Assembly: GCA_013362835.1 (NCBI GenBank)
Contig: JABFVJ010000168.1
Location: 1-14,985 of the forward strand
Source: Nonomuraea sp.
Lineage (GTDB): Bacteria; Actinomycetota; Actinomycetes; Streptosporangiales; Streptosporangiaceae
DNA: 14,985 nt
Reading direction: 5' to 3'
This document shows positions 6,038 through 13,311 of this stretch, piece by piece (position 1 is the stretch's first letter; each line of letters opens with the position of its first letter). A program made the position numbers and the translations under genes. Under the pieces are notes generated by a model that was not told the origin of the DNA, searched no databases, and saw only the letters and a program-made list of their open reading frames with translations.

Positions 6038-7345
6038 ATGTCGCACAACCCCCCGATTCGCTGGGCCGGAGCGCTGCTCGGCGCCGCCCTGCTCACGCTC
6101 ACCGCCTGCGGCTCGGGCGGCGGCGGTGAGGCGGAGAAGGTCACGTTGACGTACCGGCTCTGGGACGAGCAGCAGAAGGTCGGCTACGAGAAGGTCCTGG
6201 CGGCCTTCGAGCAGGCCAACCCGGGCATCGACGTCAAGATCGAGCTGCTGCCGTACGACCAGTACTGGACCAAGCTCACCGCCGACGCGGTCGCCGGCAC
6301 CGCGCCGGACGTGTTCTGGATGACCCCCACCCAGTTCCCCGAGTACGTCACCAAGGGCGTGCTCGCCCCCGTCGAGTCCGGCGACACGTCCAAGTACCAC
6401 CAGACCGTCGTCCAGTCGTTCACCTACCAGGACAAGCTGTACGGCGTGCCCAAGGACTGGGGCATCGTCGGCCTGCTCTACAACAAGGACCTGTTCGCCA
6501 AGGCCGGCGTCGAGATGCCGGACAAGCTCACCTGGGCCGCCGACGGCTCCGGCACCCTGCTCGACACGGCGCGCAAGCTCACCGTGGACGAGGCCGGCAA
6601 GCATCCCGACGAGGCCGGGTTCGACCCCGACAAGGTCAAGACGTACGGGTTCGCCTCCTGGAACCACTACCAGACGCAGTGGATGAACTGGATCAACTCG
6701 GGCGGCGGCAAGCTCGTCGACAAGCCGTTCGGGACGTACACCTTCAACGACGCGGCCTCGGTGCAGGCGCTGCAGTTCGGCGTGGACCTGGTCAACAAGC
6801 ACCACGTCTCGCCGCCCGCCACGCAGACCAACCCGCCGACCGGCAAGGTCACCGACATGTTCAAGGCGGGCCAGGTCGCGATGTTCCCGGCCAACAACGC
6901 GCTGCTGCCGTTCGTCGCCCCCGAGGCGACCTTCGAGGTCGGCGTCGCGCTCATGCCCGAGGGCCCGGCCGGCCGCTCGGTCAACCTGAACGGGCTCGCC
7001 GAAGCCGTCTACGCCAAGAGCAAGCACCCCAAGGAGGCCATGAAGCTGGCCGCCTGGCTCGGCACCGAGCAGCCGCAGAAGATGATGGCCGACGGCGGCT
7101 ACATCTTCCCCGCCATCAACAGCCTGGCCCAGGGCTACGTCGACTACTGGAAGTCCAAGAAGCTCGACGTCTCGCCGTTCCTGGAGGAGTCGAAGGGCAC
7201 GACGTTCCCGCTGCCGATCACGACCGGGTTCACCGGCTTCGAGACCAAGCTCAACCAGATCTTCAACGAGATGTACCTCGGCAAGCTCACTCCGCAGCAG
7301 GCCGCCGACCAGGCCGTCACCGAGGGCAACGCCTCCATCAAGTAA
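6038..7345 (+). CDS. Sugar ABC transporter substrate-binding lipoprotein
   Basis: The 435-aa protein has a lipoprotein signal peptide ending in the lipobox LTAC, with Cys24 as the lipidation site and a Gly/Ser-rich linker after it. The mature part is a type I/MalE-like solute-binding fold: LTYRLWDEQQKVGYEKVLAAFEQANPGI near the N-terminus, then GTAPDVFWM and YGVPKDWGIVGLLYNKDLF, hallmarks of CUT1 binding proteins. It captures oligosaccharide outside the membrane and hands it to the two permeases encoded just upstream. Aromatic residues are plentiful (for example ASWNHYQTQWMNW), as expected for stacking on sugar rings. It starts 13 nt after the permease stop with GAGG at a suitable distance. 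Substrate identity can only be inferred from the glycosidases nearby. Confidence 0.94.
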   Translation: MSHNPPIRWAGALLGAALLTLTACGSGGGGEAEKVTLTYRLWDEQQKVGYEKVLAAFEQANPGIDVKIELLPYDQYWTKLTADAVAGTAPDVFWMTPTQFPEYVTKGVLAPVESGDTSKYHQTVVQSFTYQDKLYGVPKDWGIVGLLYNKDLFAKAGVEMPDKLTWAADGSGTLLDTARKLTVDEAGKHPDEAGFDPDKVKTYGFASWNHYQTQWMNWINSGGGKLVDKPFGTYTFNDAASVQALQFGVDLVNKHHVSPPATQTNPPTGKVTDMFKAGQVAMFPANNALLPFVAPEATFEVGVALMPEGPAGRSVNLNGLAEAVYAKSKHPKEAMKLAAWLGTEQPQKMMADGGYIFPAINSLAQGYVDYWKSKKLDVSPFLEESKGTTFPLPITTGFTGFETKLNQIFNEMYLGKLTPQQAADQAVTEGNASIK

Positions 7346-7353
7346 GGAAGAAC

Positions 7354-8898
7354 ATGATCACCCGGCGCGCGTTGTTCGCCGGGGGCGCCAGCCTGGGAAT
7401 CTCCGCCGCACTGGGTGCCACACCCGTGCGCGCGGCGGTCCGGCGCGCCCCCGTGTCCGATCCCTTCCAGCTCGGCGTCGCCTCCGGCGAGCCCACGCCC
7501 GACGGCGTGGTGTTATGGACCCGGCTCGCCATGAACCCGGTCGCGCTCGACGGCCTCGGCGGCATGCCCGGCCGCCCGGTGCCGGTGCAGTGGCAGATCG
7601 CCTCCGACGAGAACTTCAAGCACGTCGTACGCCGCGGCACCGAAGTGGCCAGGCCCGAGTCGGCCCACAGCGTCCACGTGGAGCTCGACGGGCTCCGGCC
7701 GGGCGCGGAGTACTTCTACCGCTTCAAGGCCGAGGGCGAGCTCAGCCCGGTCGGCCGTACCCTCACCGCCCCCGCCCCCGGGACGCGCGGCACGCCCCTG
7801 AACCTGTCCTTCACCTCCTGCGCCGACTACCAGACCGGCTGGTTCACCCCGTACCGGAGGATGGCCGAGGACCAGCCCGACCTGATCGCCTTCCTCGGCG
7901 ACTACATCTACGAGTACGGCGACTACAAGTACCCGGTACGCGACCAGGCCGGCGGCGAATGCCTCGACCTCGCCGGCTACCGGCTGCGCCACGCCCAGCA
8001 CAAGGCCGACCCGGAGTCGCAGCTCGCGCACGCCATCGCCCCCTGGGTCGTGGTGTGGGACGACCACGACATCGAGAACGCCTGGGCCGGGGACGTGCCC
8101 GAGCAGCCCGACCCGCCCTTCCTCAAGCGGCGGGCCGAGGCCTTCCAGGCGTACTACGAGAACATGCCGCTGCGCCGCGCGCAGAAGCCGAACGGCTCCT
8201 CGCTGCGGCTGCACCGGTCGATCCGCTGGGGCGCGGTCGCCAACCTGCACCTGCTCGACACCCGCCAGTACCGCGACCTGTACGCCTGCACCGGCAAGAG
8301 CGGCACGATCGGCCCCGACTGCCAGGAGCGCTTCGCCCCGAACCGCACGATCCTCGGCCAGGAGCAGGAAGCCTGGCTGGACGGCGAGCTCAAGCGCTCG
8401 GACGCCACCTGGGACCTGCTCGGCCAGCAGGTCTTCTTCATGGAGATGGACTGGACCAACGGCGAGGGCAAGGGCTACTCCAACGAGGGCTGGGACGGCT
8501 ACGTCGCCTCCCGCAACCGGCTGACCGCGGCCATCGACGCCTACAAGCGCAACGCGGTCGTGCTCACCGGCGACGTGCACTCCCACTGGGCCGGTGAGAT
8601 CAAGCGCGACTACCAGGACCCCGAGTCCAAGTCGGTCGCCGTCGAGCTGGTCACCACGTCGGTGACGAGCGCGGGCAACGGCTTCGACGAGTACCCCAAC
8701 ACCCAGATCCTGCTCGATGAGAACCCGCACGTGAAGTTCTTCAACGGCCGCCGCGGCTACGTCCGGACCAAGATCTCCCAGCAGGAGATGAAGGTCGACT
8801 TCCGCTCGCTGTCCCGCGTCACCGAGCCCTACGCGCCGGCCTACACCTCCGGCACGTTCGTCATCGAGCCGGGCAGCCCGGCACTCAACCCAGCCTGA
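7354..8898 (+). CDS. Tat-exported PhoD-family alkaline phosphatase/phosphodiesterase
   Basis: The 514-aa protein begins MITRRALFAGGASLGISAAL, a twin-arginine signal with cleavage likely near AxA at 26-28. It has the PhoD layout: an N-terminal Ig-like domain (about 35-140, with PFQLGVASGEPTPDGVVLWT) and a metallophosphoesterase domain with FTSCADYQTG (Cys156), FLGDYIYEY (Asp183), VWDDHDIENAW (236-239) and LTGDVHSHWAG (His409, His411). These residues match the Fe/Ca centre known from Bacillus PhoD. PhoD enzymes cleave phosphodiesters, including glycerol-phosphate teichoic acids, outside the membrane and work with folded cofactors, hence Tat export. The gene sits 8 nt after the sugar-binding protein and 10 nt before the GH27 gene, an unusual position that suggests a phosphate-bearing glycan as the operon's substrate. 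Confidence 0.93.
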   Translation: MITRRALFAGGASLGISAALGATPVRAAVRRAPVSDPFQLGVASGEPTPDGVVLWTRLAMNPVALDGLGGMPGRPVPVQWQIASDENFKHVVRRGTEVARPESAHSVHVELDGLRPGAEYFYRFKAEGELSPVGRTLTAPAPGTRGTPLNLSFTSCADYQTGWFTPYRRMAEDQPDLIAFLGDYIYEYGDYKYPVRDQAGGECLDLAGYRLRHAQHKADPESQLAHAIAPWVVVWDDHDIENAWAGDVPEQPDPPFLKRRAEAFQAYYENMPLRRAQKPNGSSLRLHRSIRWGAVANLHLLDTRQYRDLYACTGKSGTIGPDCQERFAPNRTILGQEQEAWLDGELKRSDATWDLLGQQVFFMEMDWTNGEGKGYSNEGWDGYVASRNRLTAAIDAYKRNAVVLTGDVHSHWAGEIKRDYQDPESKSVAVELVTTSVTSAGNGFDEYPNTQILLDENPHVKFFNGRRGYVRTKISQQEMKVDFRSLSRVTEPYAPAYTSGTFVIEPGSPALNPA

Positions 8899-8908
8899 CG
8901 GGACCCCC

Positions 8909-10846
8909 ATGCGTAAGACCACGGCCGCCGTCGCGGCGGCCTTCCTCGCCATGCCGCTCCTGCCCTTACCGAGCGCCGCCGACGCCGTGCTGACCCCGCC
9001 GATGGGCTGGAGCAGCCGCGCGCTCGGCTGCTCGGTCTCGGAGTCGTCGGTACGCCAGGCCGCCGACGCCCTCGCACCCCTCGCGCCCCTCGGCTACCGG
9101 TACGTCATCCTCGACGACTGCTGGCTGGCCGCCCAGCGTACGGGCGGGGCGCTGGCCCCCGACGCCACGCGTTTCCCCGGCGGCATGCGCGCGCTGGCCG
9201 ACTACGTCCACGGCAAGGGCCTCAAGCTGGGCCTCAGCCTGTCGGCGGGCACGAAGGCGTGCGCGGGCGGCGGCGCGGGCTCGTACAAGAGCGAGGCCGC
9301 CGACGCCGGGCAGGTCAAGAGCTGGGGCGCCGACTACGTCAAGTACGACTGGTGCTCGGTGCCCACGGCCGACTTCCCCGGCCAGAACGTCCAGCAGATC
9401 GCCCAGGTCCTCTACCCGCGCATGCGCCAGGCCCTCGGCGACGGCGTCGTGTTCGCCATGAACAACGAGGACGGCAGCACCGTCCCGTGGTTGTGGGGCA
9501 AGGACGCCGCCGCCACCACCTGGCGGACCAACGTCTACAACCGGCCCATCCCCGACAGCTACGCCAGCATGGTCGACATCTGGGAGACCAACCAGCTCAG
9601 AGCCGAGTACGCGGGCAAGGGCAGCTGGGCCGACCCCGACCTGATCCAGGCCGGGCGCGGCGGGATGACCGAGACCGAGTACCGCACCCAGTTCACGCTC
9701 TGGGCCGTGGGCGCGGCCCCGCTGATCCTCCAGGCCGACCCGGCCAAGGCGCCGGCCGCGATCGTCGCCAACCCGAAGGTGATCGCGGTCGACCAGGACC
9801 CGCTGGGCGCGCACGGCGCCCTGGTCAAGTCCGACGGCTGGTACCACGTGCTGTCCAAGCCACTGGAGAACGGCGACCGGGCGATCGTGCTGTTCAACGA
9901 GAGCGACCGGGCCGCGACGATCTCCACGTCGCTCGGCCGTTCCCGCTACCGCGTCGAGGACCTGTGGACCGGCGCCGTCGCCTCCTCGGGCGGCGGGCTG
10001 GCGGCACAGGTGCCCGCGCACGCGGCCCTGCTCTACCGGGTCTCGGAGAGCCGCGAGCAGGCGCCGCCGCTGGTGACGTTCGAGGCCGACCCGCCCGCGT
10101 TCCTCGGCGAGGACCGGCCGTCGGTGCTGGAGCCCGGCAAGAGCGCCGACGTCGTCACCCGGGTCACGAACACCGGGGCGACGGCACGGCTGCGCGACGT
10201 CGAGGTCACGGCCGCGGCGCCCGAGGGCTGGCAGGTCTCCGCGCGCACCCCGGCGCGTACGGCCAGGCTCGACGGCGGCGAGACGTTCACCGTCACCTGG
10301 GCGGTCACCCCGCCCGCGACGGCCGAGCCGAAGAACTACGAGCTCACCTTCACCCAGGGCGGGCAGACCGCCGTGGCCGTCGTGACCGTCGCCCGCGCGC
10401 CGGGATCGGGCCGTACGTTCCTGAGCGACGTGGCCTGGACCAGCGCCAAGAACTACTTCGGTCCCGTCGAGAAGGACACCAGCAACGGCGAGAAGGCCGC
10501 CGGCGACGGCCGCCCGATCACCATCGAGGGCGTCAGGTACGCCAAGGGCCTCGGCACGCACGCCCCGGCCGACATCGAGTTCTACACCGCCGGCCGCTGC
10601 TCGAAGGTCGAGTTCCAGGCCGGGATCGACGACGAGGTCGGCGCGGCCGGCTCGGTCGACTTCGAGGTCTGGGCGGACGGGGGCCGGGTGGCGCACACGG
10701 GCGTGCTCACCGGCGCCATGCCCGCCCGCGCGCTCACCGCCGACATCGAGGGCGCCCGGTACGTCCGGCTGGTCGCGACCAACGGCGGCGACAACGCCAC
10801 CTCCGACCACGCCGACTTCGCCGACGCCGCCATCACCTGCTCGTAA
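8909..10846 (+). CDS. Secreted GH27 alpha-galactosidase-like enzyme with NEW3 and NPCBM domains
   Basis: The 645-aa product has a Sec signal peptide (about 1-26, ADA). The GH27 barrel spans about 27-290: LTPPMGWSS, VILDDCW (67-72), FPGGMRALADYVHGKGLKLG, the nucleophile Asp146 in YVKYDWC, and SWADPDLIQAG plus GGMTETEYRTQFTLWA. A C-terminal beta domain (to about 377) follows, then a NEW3 alpha-galactosidase-associated domain (about 380-497, VTNTGATARLRDVEVTAAAP) and an NPCBM carbohydrate-binding domain (about 500-645, FLSDVAW...YAKGLGTHAPADIEF). GH27 members cleave alpha-galactosides, alpha-GalNAc or beta-L-arabinopyranosides. The usual acid/base segment 'WRxxxDIxDSW' reads WRTNVYNRPIPDSY (205-218), with a small insertion and no Asp at the expected place, so activity or specificity may differ. 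It complements the intracellular GH36. Confidence 0.88.
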   Translation: MRKTTAAVAAAFLAMPLLPLPSAADAVLTPPMGWSSRALGCSVSESSVRQAADALAPLAPLGYRYVILDDCWLAAQRTGGALAPDATRFPGGMRALADYVHGKGLKLGLSLSAGTKACAGGGAGSYKSEAADAGQVKSWGADYVKYDWCSVPTADFPGQNVQQIAQVLYPRMRQALGDGVVFAMNNEDGSTVPWLWGKDAAATTWRTNVYNRPIPDSYASMVDIWETNQLRAEYAGKGSWADPDLIQAGRGGMTETEYRTQFTLWAVGAAPLILQADPAKAPAAIVANPKVIAVDQDPLGAHGALVKSDGWYHVLSKPLENGDRAIVLFNESDRAATISTSLGRSRYRVEDLWTGAVASSGGGLAAQVPAHAALLYRVSESREQAPPLVTFEADPPAFLGEDRPSVLEPGKSADVVTRVTNTGATARLRDVEVTAAAPEGWQVSARTPARTARLDGGETFTVTWAVTPPATAEPKNYELTFTQGGQTAVAVVTVARAPGSGRTFLSDVAWTSAKNYFGPVEKDTSNGEKAAGDGRPITIEGVRYAKGLGTHAPADIEFYTAGRCSKVEFQAGIDDEVGAAGSVDFEVWADGGRVAHTGVLTGAMPARALTADIEGARYVRLVATNGGDNATSDHADFADAAITCS

Positions 10847-10859
10847 GGAGTTGCCCTTA

Positions 10860-12467
10860 ATGATCGTTCCCAAGCCCGTCACCCTCGGGCACAGGCCCGG
10901 CCGGTTCGTCCTCGACCGGCACACCTCGCTGACCGCCGACCCGGCACTCGGCGAGGTGGCCGCCTGGTTGCGCGGCGAACTCGGCCCCCTCACCGGCGCG
11001 GAGCTGCTGCCGGGCGGGCGGGGCCCGGAAACGATCAGTCTCGGGCTGGGCGACCTGCCCCCGGAGGCGTACCGGCTGACCGTCGGGGACGACGGGGTCA
11101 GGATCGTCGCGGGCGGGGCGGCGGGGGCGTTCTACGCCGCGCAGTCGTTCCTGCAACTGCTGCCCCCCGCCGCCTTCAGGAAGGCGGCGGCGGGCCCGCT
11201 CACCGCGCCCGGCGTGCACGTCGAGGACGCGCCGCGCTTCCGTTGGCGCGGCTGCGTGCTCGACGTGGCCCGCCACTTCATGACCAAGCACGAGGTGCTG
11301 CGCTTCATCGACCTGCTGGCCATGCACAAGCTGAACGTGCTGCACCTGCACCTCACCGACGACCAGGGCTGGCGCGTCGAGATCCGCCGCTATCCGAAAC
11401 TCACCGAGGTCGGCGCCTGGCGCAAGGAGAGCCAGACCGGCTGGAACGGCACCATGGACGGCCGCCCCCACGGCGGCTACTACACCCAGGACGACATCAG
11501 GGAGATCGTCGCCTACGCCGCCCGGCGGCACGTCACCGTCGTCCCGGAGATCGACCTGCCCGGCCACACCCAGGCCGCCATCGCCGCCTACCCGGAGCTG
11601 GGCAACCTCGACACGCCCCTGGAGGTGGGCACGACCTGGGGCATCGGCGAGAACGTGCTCAACGTGGAGGACTCCACCATCGCCTTCTTCCGCGACGTGC
11701 TGGAGGAGGTCCTGGAGCTGTTCCCCAGCCCGTACGTGTGCCTGGGCGGCGACGAGTGCCGCAAGGACCAGTGGCGGGCCAGCCCGTCGGCGCAGCGCCG
11801 CATCGCCGAGCTCGGCCTGCGGGACGAGGAGGAGCTGCAGAGCTGGTTCGTCCACCAGTTCGACGCGTTCCTGACCGCGCGCGGGCGGCGGCTGGTGGGC
11901 TGGGACGAGATCCTGGAGGGCGGCCTCGCCCCCGGGTCCGTGGTGGCCTCCTGGCGGGGCGACCTGGGCGCGGTGGCGGCGGCCCGGCGCGGCCACGACG
12001 TGATCAACTGCTCCAACACCCAGGTCTACTTCGACTACCGGCAGGGCCCCGGCGAGGACGAGCCGGTGCCGTTCGGCACGGTGCTGACGCTGGACGACGT
12101 CTACGCCTTCGAGCCGATCCCGGCCGACCTGCGCGGCGACCCGGCGGCCCGGCACATCCTGGGCGCGCAGTGCGGCGTCTGGACCGAGCTGATCGACTCC
12201 GGCCGGCACGTCGACTACATGGCCTTCCCCCGGCTGGCGGCCTTCGCCGAGACGGTCTGGAGCCCCGCCGAGCGGGACCCGGCCGACTTCCGCGCCCGGC
12301 TCGCGGTGCACCTGCGGCGGCTGGAGGCGGTGGGCGTGGAGTACCGGCGCGAGGAGGGCCCGCTGCCCTGGCAGACCAGGCCCGGCGTGCCGGGGCGTCC
12401 GGAGGACCCGGTGGAGTGGCAGGCCCAGCTCGCCGCCTGGACCAGCAACCTGCGGGACCTCGCGTGA
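10860..12467 (+). CDS. GH20 beta-N-acetylhexosaminidase, intracellular
   Basis: The 535-aa enzyme removes terminal beta-linked GlcNAc or GalNAc by substrate-assisted catalysis. An N-terminal GH20b alpha/beta domain (about 1-122) is followed by the barrel: FRWRGCVLDVARHFM (127-141), HKLNVLHLHLTDDQGWRVEI (156-175), PEIDLPGHTQAAIAAYPELG (229-248), the catalytic pair Asp298-Glu299 in CLGGDECRKDQW, GWDEILEGGL (347-356) and WTELI near 441-445. No signal peptide is present, so it works on imported sugars. ATG 10860 has GGAG (10847-10850) nine bases upstream; the in-frame TTG 10851 directly abuts that site and is a poor choice. The gene lies 13 nt after the GH27 stop and overlaps the phosphatase-fold gene by 4 nt. 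It suggests the imported oligosaccharide carries an N-acetylhexosamine. Confidence 0.94.
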   Translation: MIVPKPVTLGHRPGRFVLDRHTSLTADPALGEVAAWLRGELGPLTGAELLPGGRGPETISLGLGDLPPEAYRLTVGDDGVRIVAGGAAGAFYAAQSFLQLLPPAAFRKAAAGPLTAPGVHVEDAPRFRWRGCVLDVARHFMTKHEVLRFIDLLAMHKLNVLHLHLTDDQGWRVEIRRYPKLTEVGAWRKESQTGWNGTMDGRPHGGYYTQDDIREIVAYAARRHVTVVPEIDLPGHTQAAIAAYPELGNLDTPLEVGTTWGIGENVLNVEDSTIAFFRDVLEEVLELFPSPYVCLGGDECRKDQWRASPSAQRRIAELGLRDEEELQSWFVHQFDAFLTARGRRLVGWDEILEGGLAPGSVVASWRGDLGAVAAARRGHDVINCSNTQVYFDYRQGPGEDEPVPFGTVLTLDDVYAFEPIPADLRGDPAARHILGAQCGVWTELIDSGRHVDYMAFPRLAAFAETVWSPAERDPADFRARLAVHLRRLEAVGVEYRREEGPLPWQTRPGVPGRPEDPVEWQAQLAAWTSNLRDLA

Positions 12468-13186
12468 CCGGCACGCCGCGGACGCTCGGCTGGCCCGGCT
12501 GCGGCAACGTACGGGACCTGGGCGGGCTGCCCATCGCCGGGGGCGGCCGGACCAGGCCGGGCGTGCTGGTCCGGGGCGACCGGCCGCGCGAGTCGAGCGT
12601 GGCGGCGATGCTCGCCCACGGCGTACGGCAGGTCGTCGATCTGCGGTCGCACGCCGAACGCGCCGCCGACCCCGGGCCGCCGGAGCCGCGGATCGTCTGG
12701 CGGCACGTACCGGTCCTGCGGGAGGAGGACGCGGTGCTGGAGGAGATGGCCGACACGCTGACCGGCATCTACCGGGCCATCCTCACGCACGGCGCCCGCT
12801 CACTCGCCGCCGTCGTCTCGGCCATCGCCCACGCGCCGCCCGGCGCCACCCTCGTGCACTGCCACTCGGGCAAGGACAGGACCGGCCTGGCCATCGCGCT
12901 GACGCTCACCCTGGCCGGGGTCTCCCCCGAGGACGTCGCCGCGGACTACGCGCTGACCGCCGCCCGCATGAGCCTCGGCCCCCACCTGGCCGCCCTGGGC
13001 AGCGAGGCGCAACGGGCCAGGTCACGCCGTCTGTTCGCCGAGGTCCGCGCGGACACGATGCTCGCCGGCCTCGCCCACCTGGACGACCGGTACGGCGGCG
13101 CCACGGCGTACCTGCTGGAGGGCGGCCTGCCGCCAGAGGACGTCGCGCTGCTCCGGGCCCGGCTGACGTCGCCGGGCGCTGTTTGA
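12464..13186 (+). CDS. Tyrosine-protein-phosphatase-fold protein (Y_phosphatase3 / PTP-B-like)
   Basis: The 240-aa protein has the P-loop signature VHCHSGKDRTG (131-141), with catalytic Cys133 and phosphate-binding Arg139. This is the 'HCxxGKDRTG' form of the bacterial tyrosine/lipid phosphatase family whose members include mycobacterial PtpB. The N-terminal GCGNVRDLGG (12-21) and VLVRGDRPRES are also typical of that family ('xNxRDxGG', 'RSxxl'). The likely general acid is an Asp/Glu in the loop before the Cys, not identified with certainty. No signal peptide is visible. The GTG start overlaps the GH20 stop (GTGA), so it is translated as the last member of the sugar operon. Possible jobs are dephosphorylating an imported sugar phosphate, a phosphoinositide-like compound or a protein; I cannot choose between them. 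Confidence 0.88.
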   Translation: MTGTPRTLGWPGCGNVRDLGGLPIAGGGRTRPGVLVRGDRPRESSVAAMLAHGVRQVVDLRSHAERAADPGPPEPRIVWRHVPVLREEDAVLEEMADTLTGIYRAILTHGARSLAAVVSAIAHAPPGATLVHCHSGKDRTGLAIALTLTLAGVSPEDVAADYALTAARMSLGPHLAALGSEAQRARSRRLFAEVRADTMLAGLAHLDDRYGGATAYLLEGGLPPEDVALLRARLTSPGAV

Positions 13187-13208
13187 CAGGCACCGTTCGC
13201 ATCCGGTG

Positions 13209-13231
13209 GGGGAAATTTTCAGATTTACCCC
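13209..13231. other. Short hairpin-forming inverted repeat after the sugar operon
   Basis: GGGGAAAT (13209-13216), a six-base loop and ATTT-A-CCCC (13223-13231) can pair with one bulged A. It begins 22 bases after the operon's last stop. No T-tract follows, so it is either a weak terminator of the operon or a control site for the peptidase gene at 13312. It is one of the few AT-rich patches in the window. Confidence 0.3.
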
Positions 13232-13311
13232 ACTTCGCTCCCTTCCACCAGGGATGATCAAGATCGGCCGCGTGCCCACGGGGGGCGCACCGACCGACTG
13301 ATTGGAGCGAT

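Noticed and set aside
10841..10865. CTCGTAAG and CTTAATG next to the GH20 start, resembling the ROK operator arms
   Set aside because: The arms are in the reverse order with different spacing, and they coincide with a TAA stop, a ribosome binding site and an ATG. Coincidence is more likely.
13183..13188. Perfect TTGACA at the end of the PTP-fold gene as a -35 box for the peptidase
   Set aside because: No -10-like hexamer occurs 16-19 bp downstream (that stretch is GGTGGGGG), and the bases are explained by the Val-stop end of the coding frame.
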